Source of the DNA: Sulfurovum sp. UBA12169
GTDB taxonomy: Bacteria; Campylobacterota; Campylobacteria; Campylobacterales; Sulfurovaceae
Direction: 5' to 3'
Assembly (NCBI GenBank): GCA_002742845.1
Contig: DLUH01000001.1
Span: forward strand, 437,291-501,290
Length of the DNA stretch: 64,000 bases
Below, one piece after another: positions 17,872-27,961 of this stretch. The translations under genes were made by a program, and so were the position numbers. Under the pieces are notes generated by a model that was given only the letters and a program-made list of their open reading frames with translations, did no database searches and was not told where the DNA came from. Numbering within the stretch: position 1 is the stretch's first letter; each line of letters starts with the position of its first letter.

Positions 17872-20800
17872 ATGCCAAAACGCGAAGACATCAAAACTAT
17901 TTTACTTATCGGATCAGGACCTATCGTCATCGGACAAGCTTGTGAATTTGACTACTCAGGAACTCAAGCAGCAAAAACACTCAAAGAGTTGGGCTATCGG
18001 GTTGTACTTATCAATTCCAATCCGGCAACCATCATGACTGATCCTGAATTTGCGCATCGCACTTATATCGAACCTATTACCGAAGAAGTGATTGCCAAAA
18101 TTATCAAAAAAGAAAATGTTGATGCCATCTTGCCTACTATGGGCGGACAAACAGCGCTCAATGTTGCGATGAGCATGCATGACAAAAAAATGCTCGAAGG
18201 CATTGAATTTCTTGGAGCAAATCCTGCAGCCATCAAAAAAGGCGAAGACAGACAAGCATTTAAAGAGGCGATGATCAAGATTGGTATGGATCTCCCTGTG
18301 TCACAATATGCTTATTCGATGGATGAAGCTTTAGATGCAGCCAAGAATATCGGATTCCCTCTTATTATTCGCGCCTCTTATACACTTGCCGGCGGCGGAT
18401 CAGGGGTAGCTTATAACATGGACGAATTTAAACAGATTGTTAAAGGCGGTCTTGAGGCCAGCCCTATCTCTGAAATCCTTATCGAAGAGTCTCTTTTGGG
18501 ATGGAAAGAATATGAAATGGAAGTCATTCGGGACAAAGAAGATAACTGTATTATCGTCTGTTCTATTGAAAACTTTGACCCCATGGGTGTACATACCGGA
18601 GACAGTATCACTATCGCTCCGGCACTTACTCTGACCGACAAAGAATATCAGCACATGAGAGATGCCTCGTTTAAAATTTTACGTGAAGTCGGCGTAGATA
18701 CGGGCGGATCAAACGTTCAATTCTCCATCAATCCTGAAACAGGCCGCATGATCGTTATTGAGATGAATCCCAGAGTCAGCCGCTCTTCGGCACTTGCCTC
18801 TAAAGCAACGGGATATCCTATCGCCAAGGTTGCTACATTGCTGGCAGTAGGCTTTACGCTTGACGAAATCACCAATGACATTACCGGAACACCTGCGAGC
18901 TTTGAGCCGGTGATTGACTATATTGTCACCAAGCTTCCGAGATTTACCTTTGAAAAATTCCCGCTGGCTGACTCTACGCTTACCACAGCAATGAAATCTG
19001 TCGGAGAAGTCATGAGCATAGGCCGCACCTTTAAAGAATCATTTCAAAAAGCACTCTGCTCGCTTGAAACAGGACTGGTCGGATTTAATAGCGTTAAGTG
19101 CGATCAGGAAGAACTTGTTAAAGAGATCAGACGTCCAAACCAAAGCCGAATGCTTTATGCTTATGAAGGATTTAGACGGGGCATGTCCGTAGAAGCTATC
19201 TATGATTTATGCAAAATAGACAAATGGTTTCTTTACCAATTTGAAGAGCTTTCTCAAAGAGAGAAAACGATGGATATCGCTCTGCTTTCAGACGAAACAA
19301 GACTAAGAGAAGTCAAATCCGAAGGTTTTTCGGATGCCATGATAGCGCTGATCATCAATAAAAACGAAGGGCTTACTCTTAGTGAAAACGATATCTACAA
19401 TGCAAGAGAAAAACTCGGTGTACGTCTTGAGTACAATGAAGTAGACACCTGTGCTGCCGAGTTTAAAGCATTGACACCCTATCTTTACTCTACAACAAAC
19501 ATCACTAAACTGCCCCAGCAGCCTGTGACCGCGTCCAAAGACAAAAAAGTATTGGTAATAGGCGGCGGACCTAACCGTATCGGACAAGGGATAGAGTTTG
19601 ACTACTGCTGTGTGCATGCCGCTTTTGCTTTGGAAGATATGGGTATCAAGTCTATCATGTACAACTGCAACCCCGAGACTGTTTCTACCGATTACGACAC
19701 TTCAGATGTCCTCTATTTTGAACCTATCGACTTTGAACATGTCAGAAATGTGATTGAAGTCGAAAAGCCAGATGGCGTGATCGTGCACTTTGGCGGACAG
19801 ACACCTCTTAAGTTGGCAAAAAATCTTACCGCTATCGGCGCAAAAATTTCCGGTACTTCAGCCAAAGTAATCGATCTTGCGGAAGACAGAGAGCAATTTT
19901 CTACCTTTATAAGAGAGTTGGGACTCAAGCAGCCTGATAACGGTACGGCATTTGCCAAAGATGAAGCGATGGCGATCGCCAACCGTATCGGATATCCTGT
20001 GCTTGTGCGCCCGAGTTTTGTGCTTGGCGGACGCGGTATGCGTACGGTATATAATGATGCAGAATTGAGAGAATATATGGATGAAGCGGTAAGCGTTTCC
20101 AATGATGCTCCTGTACTCATTGACAAATTCCTCGATAATGCGATCGAACTTGATGTGGATGCAATTTGTGATGGAGCCGATGTCTATATCGGTTCGGTGA
20201 TGCAGCACATCGAAGAAGCGGGGATTCATTCGGGAGACAGTGCATGTTCACTTCCTCCAATCTCCATCTCTGCTGAATTGCTTGACGAAGTAAAAGATCA
20301 GACCGCCCAGATCGCACTTGGACTTGGAGTCATAGGACTTCTCAATATCCAATATGCTATTCACAAAGGAGAGATCTATCTTATCGAGGTTAATCCAAGA
20401 GCCTCAAGAACCGTTCCCTTTGTCTCAAAAGCAACAGGTGTTCCTCTGGCAAAAGTAGCTACCAGAGTCATGGTGCAAGGCGATCTTAAAGAGGCGCTCA
20501 AATACTATGATACTTTCAAGGTGGTAAACTTTGACAAAAAGATCATGGAGCCCAATCTTAAAAACCATGTAGCCGTCAAAGAGGCTGTTTTCCCGTTTAA
20601 CAAGCTTCCGGGTTCAGATCTTATCTTGGGGCCTGAAATGAAATCCACAGGGGAAGTCATGGGGATTTCGGATAACTTTGGCATGAGTTTTGCCAAAAGT
20701 CAGTTTGCAAGCAAAAACAATATCCCCCTTAGCGGCAAACTTTTTATCTCTTTGACAGAGAACGATAAACCTTATGCGGGTGAGATCGGCAAAATGTTTG

Positions 20801-21132
20801 TGGATTTAGGGTTTGAAATCGTTGCAACGTCCGGAACCCATACCGCACTTCAAGAAGCAGGCATTGCTTCAAGCAAAGTCTTTAAAATTTCAGAAGGCCG
20901 CCCCAATATCGATGACATGATCCGCAACCAAGAGATCGCGCTGGCCATCAATACCAGCGACAACAAAGCAAGCAAAACGGATGCAAAAACCATCCGCCAG
21001 TCAGTTCTTTCGAATCAAGTGGCTTATTTCACCACTATCGCTGCAGCGCGTGCAACCGCTGAAGCTATCAAAGAACTTAAAGAACACGGCGGAGAGCTTG
21101 AACCTAAAGCACTGCAAGACTATCTCAGTTAG
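17872..21132 (+). CDS. carB: Carbamoyl-phosphate synthase large subunit
   Basis: A 1086-residue enzyme that makes carbamoyl phosphate for arginine and pyrimidine synthesis, using ammonia channelled from CarA. Both homologous ATP-grasp halves are complete: the first opens with [20 protein letters not shown], the second (about residue 560) with [19 protein letters not shown], and each contains the ATP-grasp signatures ([23 protein letters not shown]; two VEMNPR/VEVNPR-type motifs). The C-terminal MGS-like regulatory domain (about 940-1075) includes [12 protein letters not shown]. carA is not in the window. Confidence 0.98.
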   Translation: MPKREDIKTILLIGSGPIVIGQACEFDYSGTQAAKTLKELGYRVVLINSNPATIMTDPEFAHRTYIEPITEEVIAKIIKKENVDAILPTMGGQTALNVAMSMHDKKMLEGIEFLGANPAAIKKGEDRQAFKEAMIKIGMDLPVSQYAYSMDEALDAAKNIGFPLIIRASYTLAGGGSGVAYNMDEFKQIVKGGLEASPISEILIEESLLGWKEYEMEVIRDKEDNCIIVCSIENFDPMGVHTGDSITIAPALTLTDKEYQHMRDASFKILREVGVDTGGSNVQFSINPETGRMIVIEMNPRVSRSSALASKATGYPIAKVATLLAVGFTLDEITNDITGTPASFEPVIDYIVTKLPRFTFEKFPLADSTLTTAMKSVGEVMSIGRTFKESFQKALCSLETGLVGFNSVKCDQEELVKEIRRPNQSRMLYAYEGFRRGMSVEAIYDLCKIDKWFLYQFEELSQREKTMDIALLSDETRLREVKSEGFSDAMIALIINKNEGLTLSENDIYNAREKLGVRLEYNEVDTCAAEFKALTPYLYSTTNITKLPQQPVTASKDKKVLVIGGGPNRIGQGIEFDYCCVHAAFALEDMGIKSIMYNCNPETVSTDYDTSDVLYFEPIDFEHVRNVIEVEKPDGVIVHFGGQTPLKLAKNLTAIGAKISGTSAKVIDLAEDREQFSTFIRELGLKQPDNGTAFAKDEAMAIANRIGYPVLVRPSFVLGGRGMRTVYNDAELREYMDEAVSVSNDAPVLIDKFLDNAIELDVDAICDGADVYIGSVMQHIEEAGIHSGDSACSLPPISISAELLDEVKDQTAQIALGLGVIGLLNIQYAIHKGEIYLIEVNPRASRTVPFVSKATGVPLAKVATRVMVQGDLKEALKYYDTFKVVNFDKKIMEPNLKNHVAVKEAVFPFNKLPGSDLILGPEMKSTGEVMGISDNFGMSFAKSQFASKNNIPLSGKLFISLTENDKPYAGEIGKMFVDLGFEIVATSGTHTALQEAGIASSKVFKISEGRPNIDDMIRNQEIALAINTSDNKASKTDAKTIRQSVLSNQVAYFTTIAAARATAEAIKELKEHGGELEPKALQDYLS

Positions 21133-21147
21133 GCAGGCACTGAGCAA

Positions 21148-21594
21148 GTGGACAATGAACAGTTTTCAAAGCTTGTCTTTCTCACACAAACCGATACGAC
21201 TATCGGTTTTGTCTCACAAAATGCGGCAAAACTCGACAAAATAAAACAACGGCCTCCGCACAAGCATTATATCAAAGCCGTGCCCTCCCTTGCGGTACTC
21301 AATACCTTTGCGCGCATACCCAAAAAATACAAAAATCTCGTAAGACGCGCCAAAAAAACCACTTTTGTTCTGCCCGACGGACACTCCTACCGCGTCGTCA
21401 GGGACAAGCATCATCTCTTGCTGCTTGAAAGGCTTGGCTGGGCCTATACCACGTCAGCCAATCTTTCAAATCACCCTTATGATGAACATTTTGCCAAAGA
21501 AGCTGCCGATGTCGTCATCACTCCTCTCAATAAAAACGCAAAAGCGTCAAGCATCTATAAGCTCAATTGCCACACGCTTAAAAGGATACGATAA
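21148..21594 (+). CDS. Short Sua5/YciO/YrdC-family protein
   Basis: A 148-residue YrdC-domain-like protein. VFLTQTDTTIGFVSQNAAKLDKIKQRP-type opening (split here: FLTQTDTTIGF and KIKQRP) and AYTTSANLSNHPYDE match the family, whose full-length members make threonylcarbamoyl-AMP for tRNA t6A. At this length it lacks the roughly 50 residues of a complete domain and the Sua5 extension, so it may bind nucleotide without doing the full reaction. The start is GTG, 15 bases after carB. It overlaps the HIT gene by one base. Confidence 0.75.
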   Translation: MDNEQFSKLVFLTQTDTTIGFVSQNAAKLDKIKQRPPHKHYIKAVPSLAVLNTFARIPKKYKNLVRRAKKTTFVLPDGHSYRVVRDKHHLLLLERLGWAYTTSANLSNHPYDEHFAKEAADVVITPLNKNAKASSIYKLNCHTLKRIR

Positions 21595-21980
21595 TGCTAA
21601 CTATATATGAAAACACCACAATCAAAATCGAGATTCATCCTAGCGAAATCCCATGGCTCAAGATCTTTACGCAGTATCCTTACAGAGAGATGAGTGAAGT
21701 CCCCTCGCCTATCAAAGCTGAGATCTATGAACTGCTTGATCTTATCGAAAAAGAGATGATCGCCTATTATAAACCCGACAAAATCAATATTGCCAGTTTT
21801 GGCAACTATGTTCCTCATGTGCATTGGCATATCATGGCGCGCTTTACCCGGGACAGTTATTTCCCCGAACCGATGTGGGGTGCAAAACAAAGAGAAGCCG
21901 ATCTTCAGCTGCCGGATTTTGATATTTTTTGCGATCGGCTCTTGAAAACACTTTCGCGCCTAAACACAAAGACAAGATAG
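21594..21980 (+). CDS. HIT-family hydrolase
   Basis: A 128-residue histidine-triad protein; family members hydrolyse phosphoramidates or dinucleoside polyphosphates. The triad is His75-Val-His77-Trp-His79 in PHVHWHIMARF, with the upstream NIASFGNYV strand in place. It is translationally coupled to the YrdC-like gene (ATAATG junction with ribosome site in the preceding gene). Substrate unknown. Confidence 0.85.
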   Translation: MLTIYENTTIKIEIHPSEIPWLKIFTQYPYREMSEVPSPIKAEIYELLDLIEKEMIAYYKPDKINIASFGNYVPHVHWHIMARFTRDSYFPEPMWGAKQREADLQLPDFDIFCDRLLKTLSRLNTKTR

Positions 21981-22365
21981 TAGTGCCCGCTGCCTCGCAA
22001 TATACGTACCTCACCATTTAAAAGAACAGGCGATTGCTCATAGCTGCAAACAGAAGAGAACTTCTTATTCCGCCTATCATTTATGCAGCGTGATCCATTT
22101 TCTTTATATAGACACTCAATGAAATTTTGTAATCAAGGTGCTAAATGAAGTCTTTTTGTGAAGCCCGGAACACAAAGTAAATCACGATAATTTTCTAAAA
22201 TGGCAACTTTCGTATAATTCACTTTTCACCTTCTATAAAATTGCACAAATCTTACGGTTTGCTTGAGTTATTTTGAAGTATAAACTGTTTTAAAAGCTAC
22301 AACATTGACCCCGGTCAAGCAAACCGACTCAAAGTGTGCGGATGTGATCTATTTGTCGGCAGTAT
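21981..22365. other. Intergenic region, about 390 bases, no gene seen
   Basis: No convincing ORF on either strand. The part before 22250 is featureless apart from AT-rich patches. From 22255 to 22326 there is a pair of 12-bp inverted repeats (listed separately), and the end carries the terminator of the FtsH-like gene. Confidence 0.6.
22255..22326. repeat. 72-base element bounded by 12-bp perfect inverted repeats
   Basis: CGGTTTGCTTGA at 22255-22266 and TCAAGCAAACCG at 22315-22326 are perfect complements separated by 48 bases. It could be a long-loop RNA hairpin, a tiny non-autonomous mobile element, or the scar of one. No target-site duplication is obvious. Confidence 0.55.
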
Positions 22366-22395
22366 AGGACAAAAAGCGGACACAATGTGTCCGCT
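22366..22395 (-). terminator. Terminator of the FtsH-like gene
   Basis: AGCGGACACA (22375-22384) and TGTGTCCGCT (22386-22395) form a 10-bp perfect inverted repeat with a nearly closed centre (a 3-5 base loop in practice). On the minus strand it is followed by a T tract, TTTTTGTCC, 30 bases after the stop codon. Confidence 0.8.
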
Positions 22396-22425
22396 CTCAA
22401 ACTTTTTGCTTTTTATGGAATCTGC

Positions 22426-23772
22426 CTACAATCCTTCGGGTATCTTGTGGACGGCCTTTTTTTTGCCGATGATTTTTGAGAGTTCATCGCCTTCTACGAT
22501 CTCCTGTTCGACCAGCTTCAATGCCAGTGTTTCGATCTTGTCCCAATACGTCTCGACCAGTTTTTCCGTATGGGTTTTGGCCATATCTATCCAGTACAAA
22601 AATCTTTTTTCGATCTGCTGGCTTAAAAAGTAGCTGTCTAGGCCGGCGATGGATTCGATGTTGATAAACCCGAGTTCTTTGTCCATCCCCAAACTGGAAA
22701 TGGCCGCATACACCTGCAGGGATGCCTGGGAAAGATCATTGATCGCGCCGCTGTCCATGTGTTCGTTGCCGGCTTTTTTGATCTTGGCTACGCGCCCTGC
22801 GAGCAACACGCACACATCGTGAAACAGCTCTTCTTTGGTGACGTTTGAGAGCTGGTCTTCGGCATTATAGGAGACAAAGCCGAGCATTTTGCTTCGAGGC
22901 GAGATAGTCACCTGTTCGATCTTGATGTGCGGCAGCAGTATCGAAGAAAGCACGGCATGGGCCGCCTCATGGTAGGCGGTCATCCTGAGCTCTTCTTCGA
23001 AGTTTTTTACCATTGCCTTTTCGACTTTGTGTCCGTACTTGATGATATTGATCTGCTCTATAAGTATCTCTTCGGTGATGAGTTCTTTTTCTTCTTCGAT
23101 GGCATTGAGCGCCGCCATGCGCCCCAGCCTCTCAAGCTCCATGGCGCTCATACCCGCGATATAGCGCACAATACGTTCGGTGTTGATGGCGGGGTCATGG
23201 GGTTTTTGCATGATCCGTTCGATGAAATACCTTCTTGCATCCTTATCAAGGTTGGACACCTCAAGCAAAAAATCAAGCTTTTGGGGAGCCGTAAGAACCG
23301 GATCGACCCCTTCAAGCGTCTCTGCCGTAGCGATGGTAAACACCATCGCATCAATCCCTTCAAGCACTTTGGCGATATCGGGAAACGCGACATTGGTGAT
23401 GGCTCCCTGCATCACCCCTTTGATATCGATATCCTCAAGGATCACGATACAAGGTGCATGCTTTTTGGCATTTTCATAGACTTCTTTGATATAAACAAGG
23501 TCAAACAGCCGTGATCCGGATATCTCATAATAAGACATGCCGGCCTCTTTTGCAAATGCTTTTGCCAGCATGCTTTTCCCTACGCTTGCAGGACCGTACA
23601 GCAGCAGCCCTTTGGGAGGCGGCGTGTCAAAACGTTCTAATGTTTGAGGATTTTTTACTATTCGGATAATTGCCTTGAGGCGTTTTTTGATCTGCTTGTG
23701 TCCCACGACATCATCAAATCCTATCTTGGATTTGTGAAGTTTGGGAGTTTCTTTTTCTTTTTTCGTTGCCAT
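22426..23772 (-). CDS. Soluble FtsH-like AAA/M41 metalloprotease without arginine fingers
   Basis: A 448-residue protein with an AAA module (about 15-250) and an M41 peptidase module (about 255-448) but no transmembrane helices, unlike true FtsH. Walker A GPASVGKS is at 60-67 and Walker B reads VILEDID (110-116). The zinc site is complete: His268-Glu-x2-His272 (HEAAH) and Asp346 in GAINDLSQAS. In the second region of homology, where FtsH has LLRPGRFDR, this protein has LTAPQKLDF (160-168), so the conserved arginine fingers are replaced by Lys and Phe. Protease activity is likely; canonical hexameric ATP hydrolysis is doubtful. It starts 150 bases from the divergent upp gene. Confidence 0.85.
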   Translation of the reverse strand: MATKKEKETPKLHKSKIGFDDVVGHKQIKKRLKAIIRIVKNPQTLERFDTPPPKGLLLYGPASVGKSMLAKAFAKEAGMSYYEISGSRLFDLVYIKEVYENAKKHAPCIVILEDIDIKGVMQGAITNVAFPDIAKVLEGIDAMVFTIATAETLEGVDPVLTAPQKLDFLLEVSNLDKDARRYFIERIMQKPHDPAINTERIVRYIAGMSAMELERLGRMAALNAIEEEKELITEEILIEQINIIKYGHKVEKAMVKNFEEELRMTAYHEAAHAVLSSILLPHIKIEQVTISPRSKMLGFVSYNAEDQLSNVTKEELFHDVCVLLAGRVAKIKKAGNEHMDSGAINDLSQASLQVYAAISSLGMDKELGFINIESIAGLDSYFLSQQIEKRFLYWIDMAKTHTEKLVETYWDKIETLALKLVEQEIVEGDELSKIIGKKKAVHKIPEGL

Positions 23773-23883
23773 GGTTTTACCTTTTGCGATTCTATGCTTT
23801 GATTATATCATTTTCTTCAAAAGAGCATAAAGACCGATATGTCCTTGTTTTTTTGTTTTTGGCTGAATCAAACCATGTTTGGA

Positions 23884-23889
23884 TATAAT
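23884..23889 (+). promoter_or_regulatory. -10 box for upp
   Basis: GGATATAAT, with TATAAT at 23884-23889, lies 32 bases before the upp ATG. AAAGGGACAGC supplies the ribosome site. Confidence 0.5.
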
Positions 23890-23921
23890 TAAAAAATAAA
23901 GTTAACAAAAAAAGGGACAGC

Positions 23922-24545
23922 ATGATCCATGAACTTACTAATATTGTTGCAAAAAATCTGCTTAACCACTTACGTGAAACCAAAACAGATGCGCTTTGCT
24001 TTCGCCATATCGTTCAGGAGTTGGCACGATTTTTGGCCTATGAGGCGCTCAGCGCACAAAAACCGCAATCTTGTCCCATAAAAACCTGGCAGGGGGATTT
24101 TTCTTTTGACTTTCTCAAAGAAGAAGAGTTGGTCTTTGTAGCTATTTTGCGCGCGGGTTTGCCGATGATCGAAGCACTCACGGCGCTGTTTCCGCAAGCG
24201 CAGGCAGGATTTTTGGCGATGAAACGCGACGAAAAAACCCATCAAAGCGTACTCTACTATGACCGTATCCCTCCGTGCGAAGGCAAAACGGTGATCATCG
24301 TCGATCCGATGGTTGCCACAGGCGGATCGCTCAGCGATGCTGTTGCGCTTATCAAGACTAAAATGCCCAAGAATATTATCTCTCTCAACCTCATCGGCTC
24401 ACCCGAAGGTTTGGCCGTGGTAGAGCAAAAGCATCCCGACATCGCACTCTATATCGCGCAGATAGACGAGAAACTGAACGACCAAATGTTTATCATCCCC
24501 GGGCTGGGAGATGCCGGAGACAGAGCCTATAACACCCCTCAATAA
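23922..24545 (+). CDS. upp: Uracil phosphoribosyltransferase
   Basis: A 207-residue salvage enzyme that forms UMP from uracil and PRPP. The PRPP loop is VDPMVATGGSLSDA (about 127-140), VAILRAGLPM (about 72-81) is the conserved upstream element, and the uracil-binding tail contains PGLGDAGDR. It is convergent with the P-type ATPase gene, 19 bases away. Confidence 0.96.
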   Translation: MIHELTNIVAKNLLNHLRETKTDALCFRHIVQELARFLAYEALSAQKPQSCPIKTWQGDFSFDFLKEEELVFVAILRAGLPMIEALTALFPQAQAGFLAMKRDEKTHQSVLYYDRIPPCEGKTVIIVDPMVATGGSLSDAVALIKTKMPKNIISLNLIGSPEGLAVVEQKHPDIALYIAQIDEKLNDQMFIIPGLGDAGDRAYNTPQ

Positions 24546-24564
24546 AATTTCAAAACAGAGTATC

Positions 24565-27078
24565 TTAGCGGTTTCTTGCAAGATACTCGATCCACTGCCG
24601 TATCTCGATCATGCCAAACACCCACAACGCCAAAAGCCCGATCATACTCAAGGATTGCGCATCAAGCGGTACGGTATGAAAAACATCCGAAAATAGATAA
24701 ATCGCTGAAAGCTGAAGCGCCAATCCCGCACCTATACCGTAAAACATGTAAGGGTTGATCTGCAGGGATTTTTTGATGTTTTTCAAAAAAGGTTCATTCT
24801 CCTTGACCGATTGCAGCCCGTTCATCCATGTCACGATAACAAATCCGGTAAAAAGTGTAGAGATCGCACGCTCCGTACTCGTATGTTCAAGCATCCACAC
24901 ATACAAAAAAAGCGTACCCGCACTAATAACCAGCGCTGCATAGAGTATGCGAAAGATTTGAACCTTGTCCAAAAACTGTTCTTGCAGCTTTGTAGGGGGC
25001 CTGCGCATGACATCTTCTTCCTCCCGCAAAAAAGGAAAGGTCTTATCCAGCGCACTGTCTGAAACAAGATTGATCCACAAAATCTGCACCGGATAAAGCG
25101 GCAGCGGAAGTCCCATCAAAATAGCGCCCGTGATGACCATCACCTCATCAAGGCTTGTCGACACAAGAAAATAGATTGATTTTCTGATATTGGCTGCGAT
25201 CGTCCGTCCCTGTTTGATCGCATCAACGATGATGGAAAGATTGTTGTCCGCAAGCACCATTTTTGCCATAGATTTTGCCGCATCCGTGCCGCTTCCCATC
25301 GCAATCCCAAGATCAGCAGCTTTTAAGGCCGGCACGTCATTGGCGCCGTCTCCCGTCACAGCAACGATTTCATCTTGCTGCTGAAGCATTTTGACAATGC
25401 GGTACTTGTGTTCGGGAAGCACCCTTGACCACACTGCCACTTTGGACAAAACGGCAAGCAATTTTTCATCGTCCATCTCATCAAGCTCTTTGCCCGTGAC
25501 CGTCAGATCCCCTTCCTGACAAATATCGACGGATTTTGCTACGGCTGTGGCAGTAAGCGGATTATCTCCGGTAATCATCATTACTTTAAGCCCGGCTTTT
25601 CTTGCCGTCTGAACCGCTTGCAATACTCCCTTTTTCGGAGGGTCCAAAAAACCTACCAGCCCTACGATCCTAATTTGCCACTCTTCCACCTCTTGTGTGG
25701 TGTATTCTCCCATACCCAAGGCGATAACCCTCAGCCCTTCGGATGCCATCATGTCGTGCTCATGCTGAAGCCTTTGAAAATCTTCTTTATTGAGTGCAAA
25801 CTGCCTAAGTGACTCGAAGGCGCCCTTTACGAAAATCTTATGTTCAGACTCGACGATATGCGAACTTGCCATGAGACGGTATTTGGTATCAAAAGGATAG
25901 AGGTTGACACGCGGATACAAGTCCTGGATGTGGTCATACGTTTTGCCAAGCCAGTGCGCAAGCGCCACGTCCAAAGGATCCCCTTTTCCCCGGACAGATT
26001 CGTTCGCAAGGGCTGAGACGGTTTGCACAAAGGCATCGTCAAGCGAAAAAACTTTTTCGACTTTGAGCTTTCCTTCGGTGATGGTTCCGGTTTTATCTGA
26101 AGCGATCACGGTGGCACTCCCCAGAGTCTGCACCGAAGGCAAGTGCCGGATATAGACTTTTTTGAAACTCAAACTTACCGCCCCCATGGTCAGCACCAGC
26201 GTAACTACGATAGGCAGTCCCTCAGGAACAGCTGAGACCAACTCTGCAATCACCAGATAGATCACCTCAAGAGTCCCTCTGCCCTGCCAAAGCGCACCTG
26301 CAGCAGAAAGCACGATCAGTAATGAAACAACAAGCATATGTTTTTTATTGAAAGCGGCAAGCGCTTTGGTCAGAGGCGAATCAGGAGAAGCTTCTTTGGC
26401 TTGGTTTGCTATGGAAGCAAGATAGCTTTTTGGGCCGGTAAACACCGCAAACCCCTCTGCGCTTCCCCTGGTTACGGTCGTACCCGATAGCGCCATATTT
26501 TCAAGTTCATAGGGCAGTGTTTTTTCAGGAAGAAGAAGATCTGCATCTTTGTTTACCGGTACGGATTCTCCCGTGAGGATGGATTCGTCCACTACCAATC
26601 CGTTCGCTTTAAAGAGGCGCAGATCCGCCGGTACGATATCGCCCTCTTCCAATACCACCAAATCACCCGGCACAAGTTCGCAAGAAGCGATATATCTTAT
26701 ATGCCCTTCTCTTTTTACATGAATTTTGTTTTGGGTAAGTTTTCTGAGTGCCTCGATAGACGTCAAAGCCTTGACCTCTTGCCAAAATCCGATCAGCGTA
26801 TTGACTAAAATAATGAGAATAATGACGATGCCTTCATGGATATTTTTTAAAAAGAGAGACAAGATCGCCGCAAGAATCAACACATAAACCAAAGGACTTT
26901 TAAACTGAGCAAGAAAAAGAGAAACAAGGCTCTCTTTTTTTTCCTCAATCTCGTTTGGTCCGTATAAAATAAAGTTTTTTTGTGCGGCAGTGTCACTCAG
27001 CCCTTCTTTGGAAGTCTCTAGCTTTTCTGTTAATGCCTCAATTGTTTCACAATGGGGATATCTGGGAATACTCATCAT
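24565..27078 (-). CDS. P2/P3-type cation-transporting P-type ATPase
   Basis: An 837-residue inner-membrane ATPase with about ten transmembrane helices. TGES (actuator), PEGLP in helix 4 (SAVPEGLPIVVTLVL), the phosphorylated Asp in SDKTGTITEG, KGA in the nucleotide domain, MITGDNPLTA and TGDGANDVPAL are all present. The PEGLP motif suits Ca2+-type pumps and their bacterial relatives, but the ion cannot be fixed from sequence alone. The start is uncertain: I prefer ATG 27078 (MMSIPRYPH, with an AGAAAGAAA site upstream), while an in-frame ATG at 27141 would add 21 residues. Confidence 0.9.
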   Translation of the reverse strand: MMSIPRYPHCETIEALTEKLETSKEGLSDTAAQKNFILYGPNEIEEKKESLVSLFLAQFKSPLVYVLILAAILSLFLKNIHEGIVIILIILVNTLIGFWQEVKALTSIEALRKLTQNKIHVKREGHIRYIASCELVPGDLVVLEEGDIVPADLRLFKANGLVVDESILTGESVPVNKDADLLLPEKTLPYELENMALSGTTVTRGSAEGFAVFTGPKSYLASIANQAKEASPDSPLTKALAAFNKKHMLVVSLLIVLSAAGALWQGRGTLEVIYLVIAELVSAVPEGLPIVVTLVLTMGAVSLSFKKVYIRHLPSVQTLGSATVIASDKTGTITEGKLKVEKVFSLDDAFVQTVSALANESVRGKGDPLDVALAHWLGKTYDHIQDLYPRVNLYPFDTKYRLMASSHIVESEHKIFVKGAFESLRQFALNKEDFQRLQHEHDMMASEGLRVIALGMGEYTTQEVEEWQIRIVGLVGFLDPPKKGVLQAVQTARKAGLKVMMITGDNPLTATAVAKSVDICQEGDLTVTGKELDEMDDEKLLAVLSKVAVWSRVLPEHKYRIVKMLQQQDEIVAVTGDGANDVPALKAADLGIAMGSGTDAAKSMAKMVLADNNLSIIVDAIKQGRTIAANIRKSIYFLVSTSLDEVMVITGAILMGLPLPLYPVQILWINLVSDSALDKTFPFLREEEDVMRRPPTKLQEQFLDKVQIFRILYAALVISAGTLFLYVWMLEHTSTERAISTLFTGFVIVTWMNGLQSVKENEPFLKNIKKSLQINPYMFYGIGAGLALQLSAIYLFSDVFHTVPLDAQSLSMIGLLALWVFGMIEIRQWIEYLARNR

Positions 27079-27224
27079 TTTTCTTTCTATAGCGGATCTA
27101 TACAGTACTTTCACAGTGTAACATATTTTCCGTAAAATCATTTTTGCAATACTCCATGGGCAAAATCTGTCGATAGAAAATTTTCAAATGCACTAGACAG
27201 CCCGTATGGCGAGGATTATTCCGC

Positions 27225-27230
27225 TATAAT
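27225..27230 (+). promoter_or_regulatory. -10 box for the 27.2-28.4 kb small-gene run
   Basis: GCTATAAT, box at 27225-27230, sits 31 bases before the ATG of the first gene of the run, between it and the divergent ATPase gene. Confidence 0.5.
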
Positions 27231-27261
27231 AATGCAAATAAAAAAAGAAGGGAAAGTCATT

Positions 27262-27759
27262 ATGTGCGACTTTAACAGCCTAGATGAGGCACAAAAACAA
27301 ATTTATCACGAAAAACTTTTACATTGTGCCAATGCATTTGGAGGCAAAAATTTTTTCTTGCAGCTTCTTGAAGCCATCCGTGAAACAAAGCCGCATCCTC
27401 TTGTAGCAAAAAATAGTGAGTTTTCCTTCTCTCTTGGCAGCGTCAAGTGGAACAAGGTCATCTTCAATGATAAGCTCCAACTTCTTCTCAAAGCACGCTT
27501 GGGAGAAAGTAAACGCGGCAATCTCCTTCCCGAAGAAACAGACAAAAGCTATAAAAAAGTGCTCAATCTTGTACGCACCCTCAAGCCCGTCGTTTTTATC
27601 GTTAAACCTGAACGCAAAGAAGACGGAAGCGGTTTTTTCTTTCAGCCTTTTGAAGTGATAGACGAGCATACCACGAGACTCAATCCTGTGTTTGATGCTC
27701 TTTTTTTCTGTTCGGTCGATACGGTCAGAAAAGTACTCAACTATGAGCCAAAGGCTTAA
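27262..27759 (+). CDS. Conserved-looking hypothetical protein
   Basis: A 165-residue soluble protein that I do not recognise. It has no signal peptide, helix or metal motif; the C-terminal half reads as alternating beta strands (VKWNKVIFNDKLQLLL, PVVFIVKPE). I chose ATG 27262 because GAAGGGAA lies 7-8 bases upstream; an ATG at 27232 is too close to the -10 box to be transcribed with a ribosome site. It overlaps the YwbE gene by 17 bases and starts a run of three coupled small genes. Confidence 0.65.
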   Translation: MCDFNSLDEAQKQIYHEKLLHCANAFGGKNFFLQLLEAIRETKPHPLVAKNSEFSFSLGSVKWNKVIFNDKLQLLLKARLGESKRGNLLPEETDKSYKKVLNLVRTLKPVVFIVKPERKEDGSGFFFQPFEVIDEHTTRLNPVFDALFFCSVDTVRKVLNYEPKA

Positions 27760-27961
27760 AATGCTCCTTTCAGACGGAAAAGTGCGGGCCAATATCAAAT
27801 ACGGACAAGAAGTGGCTGTCGTTTTAAAAGAAGATCAGGCTACGGGTCGGCTGACCTACGGTAAAGTCCAAAAAATTCTCACCAATTCTTCCGCTCATCC
27901 TCACGGCATCAAAGTGCGCTTAAATACCGGAGAAGTAGGAAGAGTGCAAGAGATACTGTGA
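27743..27961 (+). CDS. YwbE-family (DUF2196) small protein
   Basis: A 72-residue basic protein of the YwbE/DUF2196 family, with the characteristic run from GQEVAVVLKEDQATG to SSAHPHGIKVRL and GEVGRVQEIL. Function is not established; the fold is a small beta barrel that may bind RNA. ATG 27743 (MSQRLKMLL) fits the family N-terminus; a longer frame from 27692 is only the shadow of the upstream gene. Its stop overlaps the next start (GTGA). Confidence 0.85.
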   Translation: MSQRLKMLLSDGKVRANIKYGQEVAVVLKEDQATGRLTYGKVQKILTNSSAHPHGIKVRLNTGEVGRVQEIL

